A stretch of 64,000 nucleotides of DNA from Cellvibrio sp. pealriver (GTDB taxonomy: Bacteria > Pseudomonadota > Gammaproteobacteria > Pseudomonadales > Cellvibrionaceae). Below the pieces are notes generated by a model. It searched no databases and was not told the DNA's origin. It saw only the letters and a program-made list of their open reading frames with translations. Positions 51,094 through 61,174 of this stretch are shown here, piece after piece (position 1 is the first letter of the stretch; each line of letters opens with the position of its first letter). The stretch lies in NCBI RefSeq assembly GCF_001183545.1, contig NZ_KQ236688.1, positions 4,336,895 through 4,400,894 of the forward strand, read 5' to 3'. The position numbers and the translations under genes are program-made.

Positions 51094-51748
51094 CCAGCGG
51101 GTGGGGCTGATTCTGGCGGCAATTTTGTGCGTGTTACTGGGTGTTGTCAGCGCCAAACATTTATTTGCCGCACTGTCTTCCAAGCCTCTTGTGTTGACGA
51201 GCGTACAGTTATTGCCAGAGCCAAAACCATTGCCCTCTGTCATGTTGCGCAATGCCAATGGGGATGCTTTTGCACGTGAAGACTTTTATGGGCGCTGGAG
51301 TTTGGTTTTTTTTGGCTTTACGTCATGCCCGGATTTTTGCCCTATGGAGCTGCAAAAACTCAGCACATTATTAAAGCTATCGCAGCAATCAGATAATCAT
51401 GTACAGGTTGTGTTTGTGAGTGTAGACCCAGAGCGGGACACAGCCGAAAAGCTCGTGCAGTATGTTGCTTTTTTTCACCCGAATATTATCGGGTTGCGTG
51501 GCGATAATCCGGCGATAGCCAGTTTTGCCCGCTTTCTCGGCGCAGCCTATGATCGCTCTACCGTTATTGATAAAAAAGTTGTAACTATTCCGGCGGGAGT
51601 CGCGATGCCGGTTAACGCAGGCGGGCAGTATCTGGTCAATCATTCGACCCGTGTATTTATTATTGATTCACAGGGTAAATATATAGGTTCGATCGCCAAT
51701 GCCGAAGCGCCGCAAATGGTGTGGGAAGATTTACAAAAATTGTTTTAG
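51080..51748 (+). CDS. Sco1/SenC copper metallochaperone
   Basis: 222 residues: an N-terminal membrane helix (about 8-28) and a thioredoxin-fold domain with the copper-binding CPDFCP (CX3C, about 94-98), SVDPERDTAEKL and the distal His in VNHSTRVFIID. It matures the CuA centre of subunit II. ATG 51086 is an alternative start. Last gene of the cta block. Confidence 0.93.
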   Translation: MAMTSQRVGLILAAILCVLLGVVSAKHLFAALSSKPLVLTSVQLLPEPKPLPSVMLRNANGDAFAREDFYGRWSLVFFGFTSCPDFCPMELQKLSTLLKLSQQSDNHVQVVFVSVDPERDTAEKLVQYVAFFHPNIIGLRGDNPAIASFARFLGAAYDRSTVIDKKVVTIPAGVAMPVNAGGQYLVNHSTRVFIIDSQGKYIGSIANAEAPQMVWEDLQKLF

Positions 51749-51863
51749 CGTTAGCAGTTATCGTATGAACTGTTTTGAATTGCATTTGGTCTAATGCATT
51801 AGGTGAAGTCGGCCGCGCCAACTTCTATACTCATAGCACAATCCAGGTTCTCGGAGGCAGTAT

Positions 51864-52463
51864 ATGATTTCCCATGTTGCTGGTCTGTTTACCCATCCCC
51901 ATAAAGAATGGGAAGAAATTCGCGATACGCAAGAAAGCGTTTCCCATTTGTATTTTGCCCATGTGCTTTTTCTTGCGTTAATTCCTCCTGTCTCCATGTA
52001 CATTGGCACCACTAAAGTAGGATGGACGATTGGCAACGGCGCGCCGGTTATGCTCACCGAATCCAGCGCGGCAATTATGAGTGCACTGATGTACTTGGCT
52101 ATGCTCAGCGGCGTGGCGGTTATCGGCATGTTTATCAACTGGATGGCCCGCACCTATGATTCATCCCCCGGACTTGCCCGCTGTATTGTGTTTGCCGCAT
52201 ACACCGCGACCCCTTTATTTATTGCCGGACTTTGTGCGCTTTACCCTAATGTCATACTGGCAATGCTGGTGGGGATAGGTGCAATTTTTTATACAGTCTA
52301 TTTGCTCTATATGGGCATTCCCATTTTTATGAAAATTCCTGAAGACGAGGGATTTATTTATTCAAGCTCAATCCTCACGATTGGCTTGGTCATGTTTGTA
52401 TCGATTATGGCAATCACTGTTTTGATCTGGAGTTTCGGCTTCGGGCCTGCCTATACCGGTTAA
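51864..52463 (+). CDS. Yip1-family inner-membrane protein
   Basis: 199 residues with five membrane helices. It begins MISHVAGLFTHPHKEWEEIR, the standard start of bacterial Yip1-domain (DUF1282, YohC-like) proteins, and has the later IVFAAYTATPLFIAG. Function unsettled in bacteria. GGAGG lies 8 bases before the ATG. It stands alone between the Sco gene and a membrane protein gene. Confidence 0.85.
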   Translation: MISHVAGLFTHPHKEWEEIRDTQESVSHLYFAHVLFLALIPPVSMYIGTTKVGWTIGNGAPVMLTESSAAIMSALMYLAMLSGVAVIGMFINWMARTYDSSPGLARCIVFAAYTATPLFIAGLCALYPNVILAMLVGIGAIFYTVYLLYMGIPIFMKIPEDEGFIYSSSILTIGLVMFVSIMAITVLIWSFGFGPAYTG

Positions 52464-52566
52464 TTGCTTTTTTGGAGTCGGCCGTACAAAAAATTACTGG
52501 ACACTTAATCCTATTTCCTATCAAATTCCTCCCCCAAAGAGTCGCCTTTAGACTCGCTCAAACTGG

Positions 52567-52596
52567 GCTCAATATGCGTTCGAATGCATATTGAGC
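52567..52596 (+). terminator. Perfect 11-bp hairpin
   Basis: GCTCAATATGC (52567-52577) pairs with GCATATTGAGC (52586-52596) around 8 bases, followed by TTGTCTCGTTTC, only weakly T-rich. It probably ends the Yip1 transcript. The 219-base spacer holds nothing else I can name. Confidence 0.5.
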
Positions 52597-52682
52597 TTGT
52601 CTCGTTTCTGGCATTTCAATTCGTATATAACTTGGAGAATCCAATCTTCAGGGTAATTTTTTGCTAAAGGGTAAGTGTTCTT

Positions 52683-54101
52683 ATGGATTTTACTGTAATG
52701 AGGGATGCGTGTATTAAGCGTCTACCCGAGATCTTTATACTTGGGTTGATGGCAGTTCTGCTTTGGTCGAACCTTTCTTTGCTTTTAACAGTGGATGTTT
52801 GGCGTAATGATTCAATGTATTACGTCAGTAGTTATGACGATAAATTATCCGATGAGGGACGTTGGATTAACCATCTTTTTTTTCGCTTTTTGCAACTTGT
52901 GCCAAGCGATCTCGCCATATTGATTAGCTATTTTTGCGTCATTATTTTTACTGCTGTGGTTGCTTACCGGGTAACCAAGAACATATTTTTCTCTACAGCG
53001 TTTGGCATTTTATGTGCGCTTACCCCTGTGTTACCTGTTCAACTTGAGTGGCCTGAAACCTTACTTTTTGGGTTCATTACATTGGCGCTCTCACCGATGT
53101 TGCAAACAAAACTGCCAGAGCGATACTTTTTTCCTGTGGTTGCCATTTTATTTATGGGAACGTTTAGTGCGTTTTATTTTTTAATGCCGCTGTTATTCTT
53201 AAGTGGGATGAACTATTCACGGTTTTGGCGGTTATTGTTAGTCTGGGTATTGGCGTTCGTGATGGCATACGTTGTTACGAATTGCTTGATTTATGCGCTG
53301 ACCGGAAATTTTATTCAGCTAGCGAGCTGGAGAAATCCACACTATCTGCATAGTGTTGACGATCTATTGTTAAATCTGGAAAACATACAGCGCGCTATAC
53401 ACATTCATGCAGAAAAAATGGAGTCGTTCCTCAAAAAAGGCGTCCTGGCGTTACTACTCCTGGCTAGTGTTGTTGTTTCGATACGAAAGAAGCAATATTG
53501 GCTACCTGTAATTGCAATCATTTGCAGTTTGGGTGTTTACGCATCTACGCTTCCTGTCGGAATTTATATTCAGGATCGAACTACATTAACAGCCTTTATC
53601 GGTTTATTTGTTGCTCTATTTCTAGCGCCATATACCTCCAGAAAAGCGCTTTTGGTAATAATGATCATTATGTTTATATTGGCCGTTCGCATGGCGAAGG
53701 TCGGGCATGAGGGGATTAGTTGGTATAAAAGTTATACTGAGATGCTGACCACACAGATAATGTCAGTTATTGCTGCTCCACCGGAAGAGGCCTGGCGCGT
53801 ATTTGTTGTTGCAGAGATGGCTGAATCACAAAAAATGTTTAGCATGATTGATCGCAATATTGCTAAAAAAAATCTGTACTCGGAAGGATTTTCCCACCCT
53901 CAGTATTGGGTGCCTGTCATGAAAAAATTAGGTTATACACAATTTAGGGTTTGCCCTGATTTACAAGGTTGGGATTGTGACCAGATAGCATCTAGTTATC
54001 AGGAGAGAGAAAAGTTTCAGCGTGAACAAGGCTTATTTATCAGTCGCCGCTTACCGGGTGGTGATGTGCTACTTATGATTAATCCTCTAGCAATCAAATA
54101 A
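52683..54101 (+). CDS. Polytopic membrane protein, GtrII-like glucosyltransferase
   Basis: 472 residues with about ten membrane helices (about 15-385) and a soluble C-terminal tail of about 100 residues. After helix 1 comes DVWRNDSMYYVSSYDDKLSDEGRW, an acidic loop like that of GtrII-type (PF14264) glucosyltransferases that use lipid-linked glucose to decorate O-antigen. The resemblance is by pattern only. The AT content and isolation between core genes suggest acquisition. No GtrA/GtrB partner is present in the window. Confidence 0.55.
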   Translation: MDFTVMRDACIKRLPEIFILGLMAVLLWSNLSLLLTVDVWRNDSMYYVSSYDDKLSDEGRWINHLFFRFLQLVPSDLAILISYFCVIIFTAVVAYRVTKNIFFSTAFGILCALTPVLPVQLEWPETLLFGFITLALSPMLQTKLPERYFFPVVAILFMGTFSAFYFLMPLLFLSGMNYSRFWRLLLVWVLAFVMAYVVTNCLIYALTGNFIQLASWRNPHYLHSVDDLLLNLENIQRAIHIHAEKMESFLKKGVLALLLLASVVVSIRKKQYWLPVIAIICSLGVYASTLPVGIYIQDRTTLTAFIGLFVALFLAPYTSRKALLVIMIIMFILAVRMAKVGHEGISWYKSYTEMLTTQIMSVIAAPPEEAWRVFVVAEMAESQKMFSMIDRNIAKKNLYSEGFSHPQYWVPVMKKLGYTQFRVCPDLQGWDCDQIASSYQEREKFQREQGLFISRRLPGGDVLLMINPLAIK

Positions 54102-54107
54102 GTTATT

Positions 54108-54141
54108 CCCCCCCCCTTTCGCTCAAAGAAGCAAAGGGGGG
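54108..54141. terminator. C-run/G-run hairpin between convergent genes
   Basis: CCCCCCTTT (54111-54119) pairs with AAAGGGGGG (54133-54141), with an inner GCT/AGC. It is of the same style as the hairpins at 20153 and 20234. It separates the membrane-protein gene from the end of hemL. Confidence 0.6.
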
Positions 54142-54147
54142 TATCTA

Positions 54148-55428
54148 TTAAAGTTGTTTGAACGTCTCTGCTGCTGCTGCCAGCGTCTTATTAATATCTT
54201 CATCCGTGTGGGCAGCTGACATAAAGCCGGCTTCATACGAAGCGGGTGCCAGATAAATTCCTCGTTCTAACATGCCGTGGAAAAATTTATTGAAGCGCGG
54301 AATATCACATGCCATCACTTGTTTAAAGTTGGTGACTTTTTTCTCGCTGGTAAAGAAGAAACCGAACATGCTGCCGACGTGGTTGGTGGTGAATGGAATT
54401 CCGGCCTCGTCGGCGAGTTTTTGTAAACCTTCTACTAATTGTGTGGTGCGCGCGCACAGGTGTTTATAAAAATCCGGTTGTTCCAACAGCTCTAACGTTT
54501 TTAAACCGGCAGCCATGGCAACCGGGTTTCCGGATAATGTTCCCGCCTGATACACGGGGCCAGAGGGCGCAATCATTTGCATAATATCGCGACGGCCGCC
54601 GAAAGCGCCGACGGGCATACCACCGCCAATCACTTTGCCGAGCGTAGTGATATCGGCCTTGATGCCGTAATGACCTTGCGCGCCTGTGTGGCTGACGCGG
54701 AACCCGGTCATGACTTCATCCAAAATTAATACGCTGCCGTATTGATCGCACACTTCGCGCAGGCATTCCAAAAATCCGGCAACCGGTGGAACACAATTCA
54801 TATTGCCGACAACGGGTTCGACAATAATGCAGGCGATCTGATCACCCAATTTTGCAAAACACTCGCGCACTTGTTCGGCATTGTTGTAATCGAGTGTGAG
54901 CGTATGGTCGGCCAACACCGCAGGCACACCGGGTGAACTGGGGACACCGAGTGTGAGTGCGCCTGAGCCTGCTTTAATTAATAGCGAATCGGAATGGCCG
55001 TGATAGCAGCCTTCGAATTTAATAATTTTGTCGCGCTTGGTGAACGCGCGTGCGAGGCGGATTGCACTCATGGTGGCTTCAGTGCCGGAGCTGACAAAGC
55101 GCACCATATCCATGCCTGGCATTAATGTGCAGAGTTTTTCTGCAAGGGTTGTCTCGCGCTCGGTGGGCGCACCAAAACTTAATCCATGTTTTGCTGCTTC
55201 AATCACTGCGTTGATAACCTCGGGGTGCGCATGGCCTAATACCATTGGTCCCCAACTTTGTACGTAATCGATATAGCGTTTGCCATCGGCATCCCATACA
55301 TAGGCACCTTGGGCTTTCTCAAAAAAAATGGGTGTTCCACCTACCGCTTTGAATGCGCGCACCGGTGAATTAACTCCACCGGGAATTGTTTTTTGGGCTT
55401 GTAAAAAGAGTTCTTCGGAGCGGCTCAT
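54148..55428 (-). CDS. hemL: Glutamate-1-semialdehyde 2,1-aminomutase
   Basis: Makes 5-aminolevulinate, the first tetrapyrrole precursor in the C5 pathway. 426 residues, normal. PLP Lys lies in [18 protein letters not shown] (about 267), with [18 protein letters not shown] and [10 protein letters not shown]. It is 27 bases downstream of thiE. The product feeds the heme needed by the oxidase genes in this window. Confidence 0.97.
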   Translation of the reverse strand: MSRSEELFLQAQKTIPGGVNSPVRAFKAVGGTPIFFEKAQGAYVWDADGKRYIDYVQSWGPMVLGHAHPEVINAVIEAAKHGLSFGAPTERETTLAEKLCTLMPGMDMVRFVSSGTEATMSAIRLARAFTKRDKIIKFEGCYHGHSDSLLIKAGSGALTLGVPSSPGVPAVLADHTLTLDYNNAEQVRECFAKLGDQIACIIVEPVVGNMNCVPPVAGFLECLREVCDQYGSVLILDEVMTGFRVSHTGAQGHYGIKADITTLGKVIGGGMPVGAFGGRRDIMQMIAPSGPVYQAGTLSGNPVAMAAGLKTLELLEQPDFYKHLCARTTQLVEGLQKLADEAGIPFTTNHVGSMFGFFFTSEKKVTNFKQVMACDIPRFNKFFHGMLERGIYLAPASYEAGFMSAAHTDEDINKTLAAAAETFKQL

Positions 55429-55455
55429 AATGAATCCTGATCAATAAAATGTAAT

Positions 55456-56067
55456 CTACAGATTAATAAATTTTCTGGCGTGTTCTGTGATGTCACTTGC
55501 TGAAAACAAGCTGTGGCAAACGGCGAGCATATCGGCACCGGCATCCAGCAGTTGTTTACCGTTATCCAGTGTGATGCCGCCAATCGCCACAATCGGTGTA
55601 TTTCCAAATTGCGCGCGCGCCTCGCTGATTAACGATATAGGCGCAGGGCGCGCATCGGGCTTTGTGCTCGATGGAAAAAAACGGCCAAAGGCAATGTAGT
55701 TGGCGGTGTCGTTAATGGCTTGCTGAGCCAGTGCAAGTGAAGCGTGGCAAGTTACACCGATAATGGCACTGCTGCCTAAAATAAGGCGTGCTGCTACGGG
55801 GTTTGTGTCGTCTTGCCCCAAATGCACACCATGCGCGCCACTGTTTTTGGCGAGCTCTACATCATCGTTAATCAATAATTGCGCCTGACATTGATTGCAA
55901 AGCGTGAGTAAATGTTTTGCTTCAAATAAACGGCGAGCATGATCCGCTGATTTATCGCGGTACTGCACCCACTTGCAACCGCCTTGTAATGCAGCTGCTA
56001 CCGCACTGAACAGTGAGTCACCGGGCAGTAATTGTGAATCGGTAATCGCGTAGAGTTTGCTTGTCAT
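55456..56067 (-). CDS. thiE: Thiamine-phosphate synthase
   Basis: Joins HMP-pyrophosphate and thiazole phosphate. 203 residues, TIM barrel; VQYRDKSADHARRL, LINDDVELA, GVHLGQDD and VAIGGITLDN are the substrate-binding segments. The start lies 1 base after the hemJ stop. The thiE-hemL pair is common in pseudomonads, where thiD usually precedes it; here hemJ does. Confidence 0.95.
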   Translation of the reverse strand: MTSKLYAITDSQLLPGDSLFSAVAAALQGGCKWVQYRDKSADHARRLFEAKHLLTLCNQCQAQLLINDDVELAKNSGAHGVHLGQDDTNPVAARLILGSSAIIGVTCHASLALAQQAINDTANYIAFGRFFPSSTKPDARPAPISLISEARAQFGNTPIVAIGGITLDNGKQLLDAGADMLAVCHSLFSASDITEHARKFINL

Positions 56068-56068
56068 A

Positions 56069-56491
56069 TTAAAACGGCCTTACGACGACCATGATCACGA
56101 TGCCAACCAATAAAAACACCGGTAGCTCGTTAAATACACGGAAAAATGTATGGCTTTTGGTGCAGCGATCATCGCGCAGTTGTTTCCAATAGGCGATGCA
56201 TGCATGGTGATAACCTGTCAGCAAAACGACGAGTACTATCTTGCACCAGAACCACATTTGCGTTGAGTAATAACCCCAGCCGAGCCACACCATCCAGATA
56301 CCAAAAATATAGGTAGCGCCCATCGCCGGGTTGGCGATACCGCGCAATAGTTTTCGCTCCATTATTTTGAAACGCTCGCGGCTAATGTCATCCTCACTCA
56401 TGGTGTGATAGACGAATAAACGCGGTAAATAAAATAGTGCGGCCATCCAGCTAATAACGGAGATGATGTGAAATGCTTTAATCCAGAGCAT
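56069..56491 (-). CDS. hemJ: Protoporphyrinogen oxidase HemJ
   Basis: 140 residues, four membrane helices. The N-terminal LWIKAFHIISVISWMAALFY carries the conserved His, followed by LPRLFVYH; the second conserved His/Lys region lies in VLLTGYHHA. It oxidises protoporphyrinogen IX in heme synthesis. It forms a tight row with thiE and hemL. Confidence 0.92.
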   Translation of the reverse strand: MLWIKAFHIISVISWMAALFYLPRLFVYHTMSEDDISRERFKIMERKLLRGIANPAMGATYIFGIWMVWLGWGYYSTQMWFWCKIVLVVLLTGYHHACIAYWKQLRDDRCTKSHTFFRVFNELPVFLLVGIVIMVVVRPF

Positions 56492-56527
56492 GTGAGCGTC
56501 TCAATAAAATGATGTCGTAGCTAGACG

Positions 56528-58270
56528 TCAGATACGGTAATAGTCGTTAATTTTGCTGCGTGTGATTATACCCAAGGGCTGGTGCGTATCGTTAAGGGAT
56601 TCTACCCAGAGCGCATCCAGCTGTTGGTGGTTCATCAATTCAAGTGCTTCAAACAAATTGGCATCGGCAGGAATACGTGCAAGGTCATAACGGCGCGCCG
56701 GTATTTCTTGCAGATTGAGCTTGTCGTTGGCATCGATGTCTTGCAAGTGCGCGTGGAGATCGGCCGGTTGCAGCAGTTGGCTGCTTTCGCGCAGCAAAAT
56801 CCAATGCGGGTGGTGGCTCAGCAATTGTTGCGCTGCGTTTGCATCGAGGAGGTTATCACTCACGACTAAATGGCGATCCATAATGCCACGCACACCCGTG
56901 CGGCTCAGGAGTTGTTCCATCGCTTCCGCACTGCGGAATTTCCCTTGTATGCGCAGCACATGCTGGAATAATCCATCGCATTTAAAGACCCAGCGCGTGG
57001 TCAGGCAGGCGGCAATCACCACCAACATGCTGGGAAAAATAATATTGGGGTTATAGGTGAGTTCGAGAATGGCCATCATGGATGCAAGAGGTGCATTCAG
57101 TGTTGCGCCCATCATCGCCCCCATACCCAATATCACATAGAACCCAATAGCACTGGCGGAATTGGGCATGAGCCACTGGGCTGCGCAACCCACTGCGCCG
57201 CCAACACAGGCTCCAATAAACAGGAGCGGGCCAACAACCCCGCCGGGCATTCCAACACCAAGACTGAAAGACGTGGCGAAGAGTTTGGTGACGGCAATAG
57301 CTAGTAACAGCGCAAAGCCTATCTCGCCACCAAGAGCGCTGCTGATAGTGTCATAACCAACGCCCATAATCTGTGGAATCCACAGGGCACATATTCCGGT
57401 TAATAATCCTGCCAGAGCAAAGCGCAGTGCGATGGGGCGGTTTAGTGCCCAGCGGCAGCTCGCACCGTGAAGGCGGATATAGGCAGCGGCAAAGATCGCG
57501 ACCACCAAACCGACGGCAGCCATGAGCGGTAATTCACGTAAATCGCCCATGACAGATTGGGCATTCATAAAGGCGATCTCAGGGCCGAAGGCGAGTCTGG
57601 TCATGGTTGCACCTGCAACGGCGGCGAGTGTAACGGGGATAAAGCCGACGATGGTGTACTCCAGTATCACCACTTCCATCGCAAAAATAACGCCGGCCAT
57701 CGGCGTGTTAAAGCAGGCTGCGATAGCCGCAGCGACACCGCAGCCAGCGAGCGGCCGCAAGGTGTTGGCAGGCAATTTTAGCCACTGGCCAAGCAAGCTG
57801 CCGCTACCAGCGCCCAAGTGCACAGCAGGGCCTTCGCGGCCTACCGATTGCCCGGTGAGCAAACAGGTAGCGCCGCCGAAGAATTGCGTAATAACATTGC
57901 CCAGCGGCATCCGCCCCTGATGATTTTGCAGGCGGTCCATCACATGACCGATGCTGGTAGCGTGATGGCGCTTGTCAACCAATTGTAGGACGACCCCCAA
58001 GAGCACAGCTCCCGCCACCGGCAAGACAAAGTGAGTTATCGAACTGACACCCTCAAAGTTTTCAAAGTTATCGGGCAAAAAATAGCCGAGAGGGATTTCA
58101 ACTAGCCAGCGGAATAACACAATCACTGCACCTGCGATAACCCCAGTCAGTAAACCCAGTAGAGTCAACAGTGGCAGTGAATCGGCTCCGGCGAGCTGGT
58201 CGCGCAGTGATTCGGCGCGCAGCGAGAGTCGTGTGGTGGGTTGGTTAGTGGATGTTGGTTCAATCGACAC
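56528..58270 (-). CDS. ClC-family chloride channel/antiporter with CBS pair
   Basis: 580 residues: about ten to twelve membrane helices (about 35-440) and two C-terminal CBS domains (about 455-580). The gating motif GREGP (near 147) is intact. The GSGIP equivalent appears replaced around HHATSIGHVMD, and the third filter element reads GMPGGVVGP. So anion selectivity may differ from the model E. coli exchanger. It starts upstream of hemJ on the same strand, 36 bases apart. Confidence 0.9.
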   Translation of the reverse strand: MSIEPTSTNQPTTRLSLRAESLRDQLAGADSLPLLTLLGLLTGVIAGAVIVLFRWLVEIPLGYFLPDNFENFEGVSSITHFVLPVAGAVLLGVVLQLVDKRHHATSIGHVMDRLQNHQGRMPLGNVITQFFGGATCLLTGQSVGREGPAVHLGAGSGSLLGQWLKLPANTLRPLAGCGVAAAIAACFNTPMAGVIFAMEVVILEYTIVGFIPVTLAAVAGATMTRLAFGPEIAFMNAQSVMGDLRELPLMAAVGLVVAIFAAAYIRLHGASCRWALNRPIALRFALAGLLTGICALWIPQIMGVGYDTISSALGGEIGFALLLAIAVTKLFATSFSLGVGMPGGVVGPLLFIGACVGGAVGCAAQWLMPNSASAIGFYVILGMGAMMGATLNAPLASMMAILELTYNPNIIFPSMLVVIAACLTTRWVFKCDGLFQHVLRIQGKFRSAEAMEQLLSRTGVRGIMDRHLVVSDNLLDANAAQQLLSHHPHWILLRESSQLLQPADLHAHLQDIDANDKLNLQEIPARRYDLARIPADANLFEALELMNHQQLDALWVESLNDTHQPLGIITRSKINDYYRI

Positions 58271-58424
58271 GCTGGATTCCTATTCGGCTATTTATCCGGT
58301 TTATGAGAATGACGGGCAGCTTTTTCTTTCGATTTATGGACAAGGCTCTTATGATAGCCGTCTTTCGCTATTCGCTATAAGTGCGATCACATTGAACAAA
58401 TTTATCGAGTGTTAGGGGGTTGAG

Positions 58425-59486
58425 GTGACTGGGGTTAAGGTAATTAAGGCAGCCATCGTCGGCGGAACCGGTTATACAGGCGTCGAACTTTTACGTTTGT
58501 TGGCCAAACATCCACAGGTTGAAGTGACGGTAATCACCTCCCGCGCGGAAGCGGGCACTAAAGTTGCCGATATGTACCCCAGCTTGCGCGGCCACGTCGA
58601 TCTGGCGTTCACCGAGCCCGATGTTGCGGTTTTGGGTGAGTGCGATGTAGTGTTTTTCGCCACTCCCCACGGTGTTGCGCAGAACATGATGGGCGCGCTG
58701 ATGAATACCAAGGCGCGCATTATCGATTTGTCGGCAGACTTCCGTATCCGCGATGTACCTTTGTGGGAAAAGTGGTACAACCAAACCCACGGAGCCCCTG
58801 GCCTTGTTGCACAGGCGGTCTATGGTTTGCCAGAAGTGAATCGCGACAAAATTCGCACTGCGAAATTGGTCGCGTGCCCTGGTTGTTATCCAACAGCGAC
58901 CCAGCTGGGCTATTTGCCGTTGATCGAAAATAATCTGGTTGACCCAACTCGTTTGATTTCGAACGCCGCAAGTGGCGCAAGTGGCGCAGGTCGCCAGGCA
59001 AAAATCGATAATCTACTGATGGAAATTAGCGATAGCTTTAAAGCCTATGGTGTTGCCGGGCACCGCCATTTACCTGAAATTGAGCAGGGGCTTCGCGATG
59101 TCCAACCAGCAGGCGTAGCACCTGTTTCGTTAACCTTTGTTCCGCATTTGTTGCCGATTATCCGCGGCATACACGCTACCCTGTATGCAACTGCGCTCGA
59201 TGTAAACACCTTGCCGGATTTGCAAAAACTCTACGAACAACGTTACGCCAATGAGCCTTTTGTTGATGTATTGCCGGCAGGCGAGCTTCCACAAACTCGC
59301 TCGGTTAAGGGCTCTAACGTTTGCCGGATTTCGGTTCTGCGTCCGCAACAGCGCGATACGATTGTGGTGTTATCTGTTATCGATAACCTCACTAAAGGTG
59401 CATCCGGCCAAGCCATTCAGAATATGAACATTATGTTTGGCTTTGATGAAAAAGCCGGACTGGATGTTGTTGCACTATTGCCTTGA
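58425..59486 (+). CDS. argC: N-acetyl-gamma-glutamyl-phosphate reductase
   Basis: NADPH-dependent step of arginine synthesis. Dinucleotide-binding [16 protein letters not shown] (about 11-26) and the catalytic Cys in [14 protein letters not shown] (near 151). GTG start at 58425 gives 353 residues. GGGGGTTGAG lies upstream. First gene of the argC-to-erpA row, transcribed away from the ClC gene. Confidence 0.96.
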   Translation: MTGVKVIKAAIVGGTGYTGVELLRLLAKHPQVEVTVITSRAEAGTKVADMYPSLRGHVDLAFTEPDVAVLGECDVVFFATPHGVAQNMMGALMNTKARIIDLSADFRIRDVPLWEKWYNQTHGAPGLVAQAVYGLPEVNRDKIRTAKLVACPGCYPTATQLGYLPLIENNLVDPTRLISNAASGASGAGRQAKIDNLLMEISDSFKAYGVAGHRHLPEIEQGLRDVQPAGVAPVSLTFVPHLLPIIRGIHATLYATALDVNTLPDLQKLYEQRYANEPFVDVLPAGELPQTRSVKGSNVCRISVLRPQQRDTIVVLSVIDNLTKGASGQAIQNMNIMFGFDEKAGLDVVALLP

Positions 59487-59503
59487 TCCTTCTACTCATC
59501 ATG

Positions 59504-59528
59504 GGTGTGGCCGCATAAAGGTCACACC
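59504..59528 (+). other. Hairpin after argC
   Basis: GGTGTGGCC (59504-59512) pairs with GGTCACACC (59520-59528) with one G-T pair. No T run follows, so it is more likely an RNA processing or stability element than a full terminator. Confidence 0.4.
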
Positions 59529-59552
59529 TAATTACTGCTAATAATAAATGCT

Positions 59553-60317
59553 ATGAATTCATCCAAAGCCAAAGTGAAAGGTTCGCCGGTGTATCGCATG
59601 AAAGTGGTGCCTCATCGGCCATTGAAAAATGTTTTGGTGATCTTGGCGTTATCACTGCTAGTCGCGATTGCCTTGGCTGCAACTTATTATTATGCCCAGC
59701 ACAAAACCAGTCATGCACTGTTATCGCCAGAAGAGGCGCAATCACTTCGCGCGCAATTGGAAAAGTTGACCCAAGAGCTGGGTGATTCCAAGCGAGAGTT
59801 GGCTAAATATCAGTTGAACGCAGAGGTTGATCGTCAAGCAGGCGAAGATTTACGTAAGCGTGTATTGGAGTTGCGTGAAGAAAAAGCTGCATTGCAGCGC
59901 GATGTTGAGGTGTACCGCATTCTCACATCGAAAAAGAGCGCCAATCCGATGGGAATCAGCTTCGGTATTTTCTCGGTTGCGGCATTGCCTGATAACAAAC
60001 ACCAATTCAAATTGGTGGTGCAAAAGCTCGCAGAGGGTGACGATGAGTTTTCAGGCAATCTACGTGTAGATGTCATTGGTTTGCGTGATGGAAAAGAAGC
60101 TGTTATTTCATTACATACACTGGCCGTCAACAAAGAGGGCGGTGAGCCATTGGCAGAATCAATTCCTCTGAATTTTAAATTTTTCCAGAATATAGAAACT
60201 GAAATCCTGCTGCCCCAAGGGTTTGATCCTGATCGGGTCGAGTTGACAGTAAAGTCCAGCGCCAAACGCAATCCGGTGACTGTCAAAGCAGAACTTGAAT
60301 GGCCAGAAATCAAATAA
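59553..60317 (+). CDS. Coiled-coil membrane protein, DUF6776 type
   Basis: 254 residues: a basic cytoplasmic tail, one membrane helix (about 29-49), a coiled coil (about 60-125, LRAQLEKLTQELGDSKRELAK in part) and a beta-rich periplasmic domain (about 130-254). It fits a family found between argC and the bactofilin/erpA genes in pseudomonads. Function unknown; the link with bactofilin suggests a cell-envelope scaffold. Confidence 0.75.
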   Translation: MNSSKAKVKGSPVYRMKVVPHRPLKNVLVILALSLLVAIALAATYYYAQHKTSHALLSPEEAQSLRAQLEKLTQELGDSKRELAKYQLNAEVDRQAGEDLRKRVLELREEKAALQRDVEVYRILTSKKSANPMGISFGIFSVAALPDNKHQFKLVVQKLAEGDDEFSGNLRVDVIGLRDGKEAVISLHTLAVNKEGGEPLAESIPLNFKFFQNIETEILLPQGFDPDRVELTVKSSAKRNPVTVKAELEWPEIK

Positions 60318-60343
60318 AACAGTAAAGGTTAAGGAGTCTCCTG

Positions 60344-60724
60344 ATGGCGTTTTCCAACAATCACACGCTTATTTCACGCGCAACCAGAGTCATTGGAGAT
60401 TTGTATTTTAGTGGTGAGCTGCAACTGGAGGGCAAAGTGACAGGAAACATCGTCGCAGAAGATGAGAAGGATGCAAAGTTGGTGATCGCTGATACAGGTT
60501 TGGTTGAAGGTGAAATTCGTGCGCCTGTCGTGATTGTGAATGGTAAGGTTGTGGGAAATATTTACTCCAGTAAACATTTGGAACTGGCGGCCAAAGGTAA
60601 CGTAACGGGAACTGTGCATTATCATTCTATAGAAATGGTCAAGGGGGCCCAGTTGAACGGCAGTATGGTCAACAATCAACAAGAGCCTTCGGGAACCATG
60701 GATATATCAGCTAAGGCGCAATAG
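60344..60724 (+). CDS. Bactofilin, polymer-forming cytoskeletal protein
   Basis: 126 residues, with a short N-terminal tail then a right-handed beta-helix (about 15-110) of repeats such as GDLYFSGELQLEGKVTGNI and VNGKVVGNIYSSKHLEL. It polymerises without nucleotide at the inner membrane and often positions wall enzymes. The M23 endopeptidase nearby (62305-63717) is a typical partner. It starts 26 bases after the DUF6776 gene; AAGGAG upstream. Confidence 0.93.
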   Translation: MAFSNNHTLISRATRVIGDLYFSGELQLEGKVTGNIVAEDEKDAKLVIADTGLVEGEIRAPVVIVNGKVVGNIYSSKHLELAAKGNVTGTVHYHSIEMVKGAQLNGSMVNNQQEPSGTMDISAKAQ

Positions 60725-60794
60725 TTGACTGTTTTACTAGGGTAAAGGGATAATAAATCCCGCCCTCAAGGGTTTGGTTGTTTCCGGAGTGTTT

Positions 60795-61148
60795 ATGTCT
60801 ACCGCTGAAGTCTATATCCCTCAGGTCGTCACCGTGACCGATAGTGCGATTGCCAAGGTCAGGAGTTTGATAGAGGAAGAGGATAATCCGGATCTGAAGT
60901 TGCGTGTTTATGTTACAGGAGGGGGTTGTTCTGGTTTCCAGTACGGCTTTACCTTCGATGAGGCCGTGGCTGATGACGATTCTGTTGTTGAGCGTGATGG
61001 TGTCAAAGTCGTAGTAGATGCGATGAGTTATCCGTATCTTGTTGGCGCTATTGTGAACTATGAGGAAGGGCTACAAGGCTCCAAATTCGTCATCCAAAAT
61101 CCTAATGCATCCAGCACCTGCGGCTGCGGCTCGTCCTTCAGTATCTAA
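60795..61148 (+). CDS. erpA: Iron-sulfur cluster insertion protein ErpA
   Basis: A-type carrier delivering [4Fe-4S] clusters to targets such as IspG/IspH. ATG 60795 (CGGAG upstream) gives 117 residues. The three ligand Cys are in [11 protein letters not shown] and CGCGSSFSI. An in-frame start at 60774 would add seven residues. It converges on anmK with 26 bases between. Confidence 0.95.
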   Translation: MSTAEVYIPQVVTVTDSAIAKVRSLIEEEDNPDLKLRVYVTGGGCSGFQYGFTFDEAVADDDSVVERDGVKVVVDAMSYPYLVGAIVNYEEGLQGSKFVIQNPNASSTCGCGSSFSI

Positions 61149-61174
61149 TTTTCACCATATTGATGTTCGTTGGA

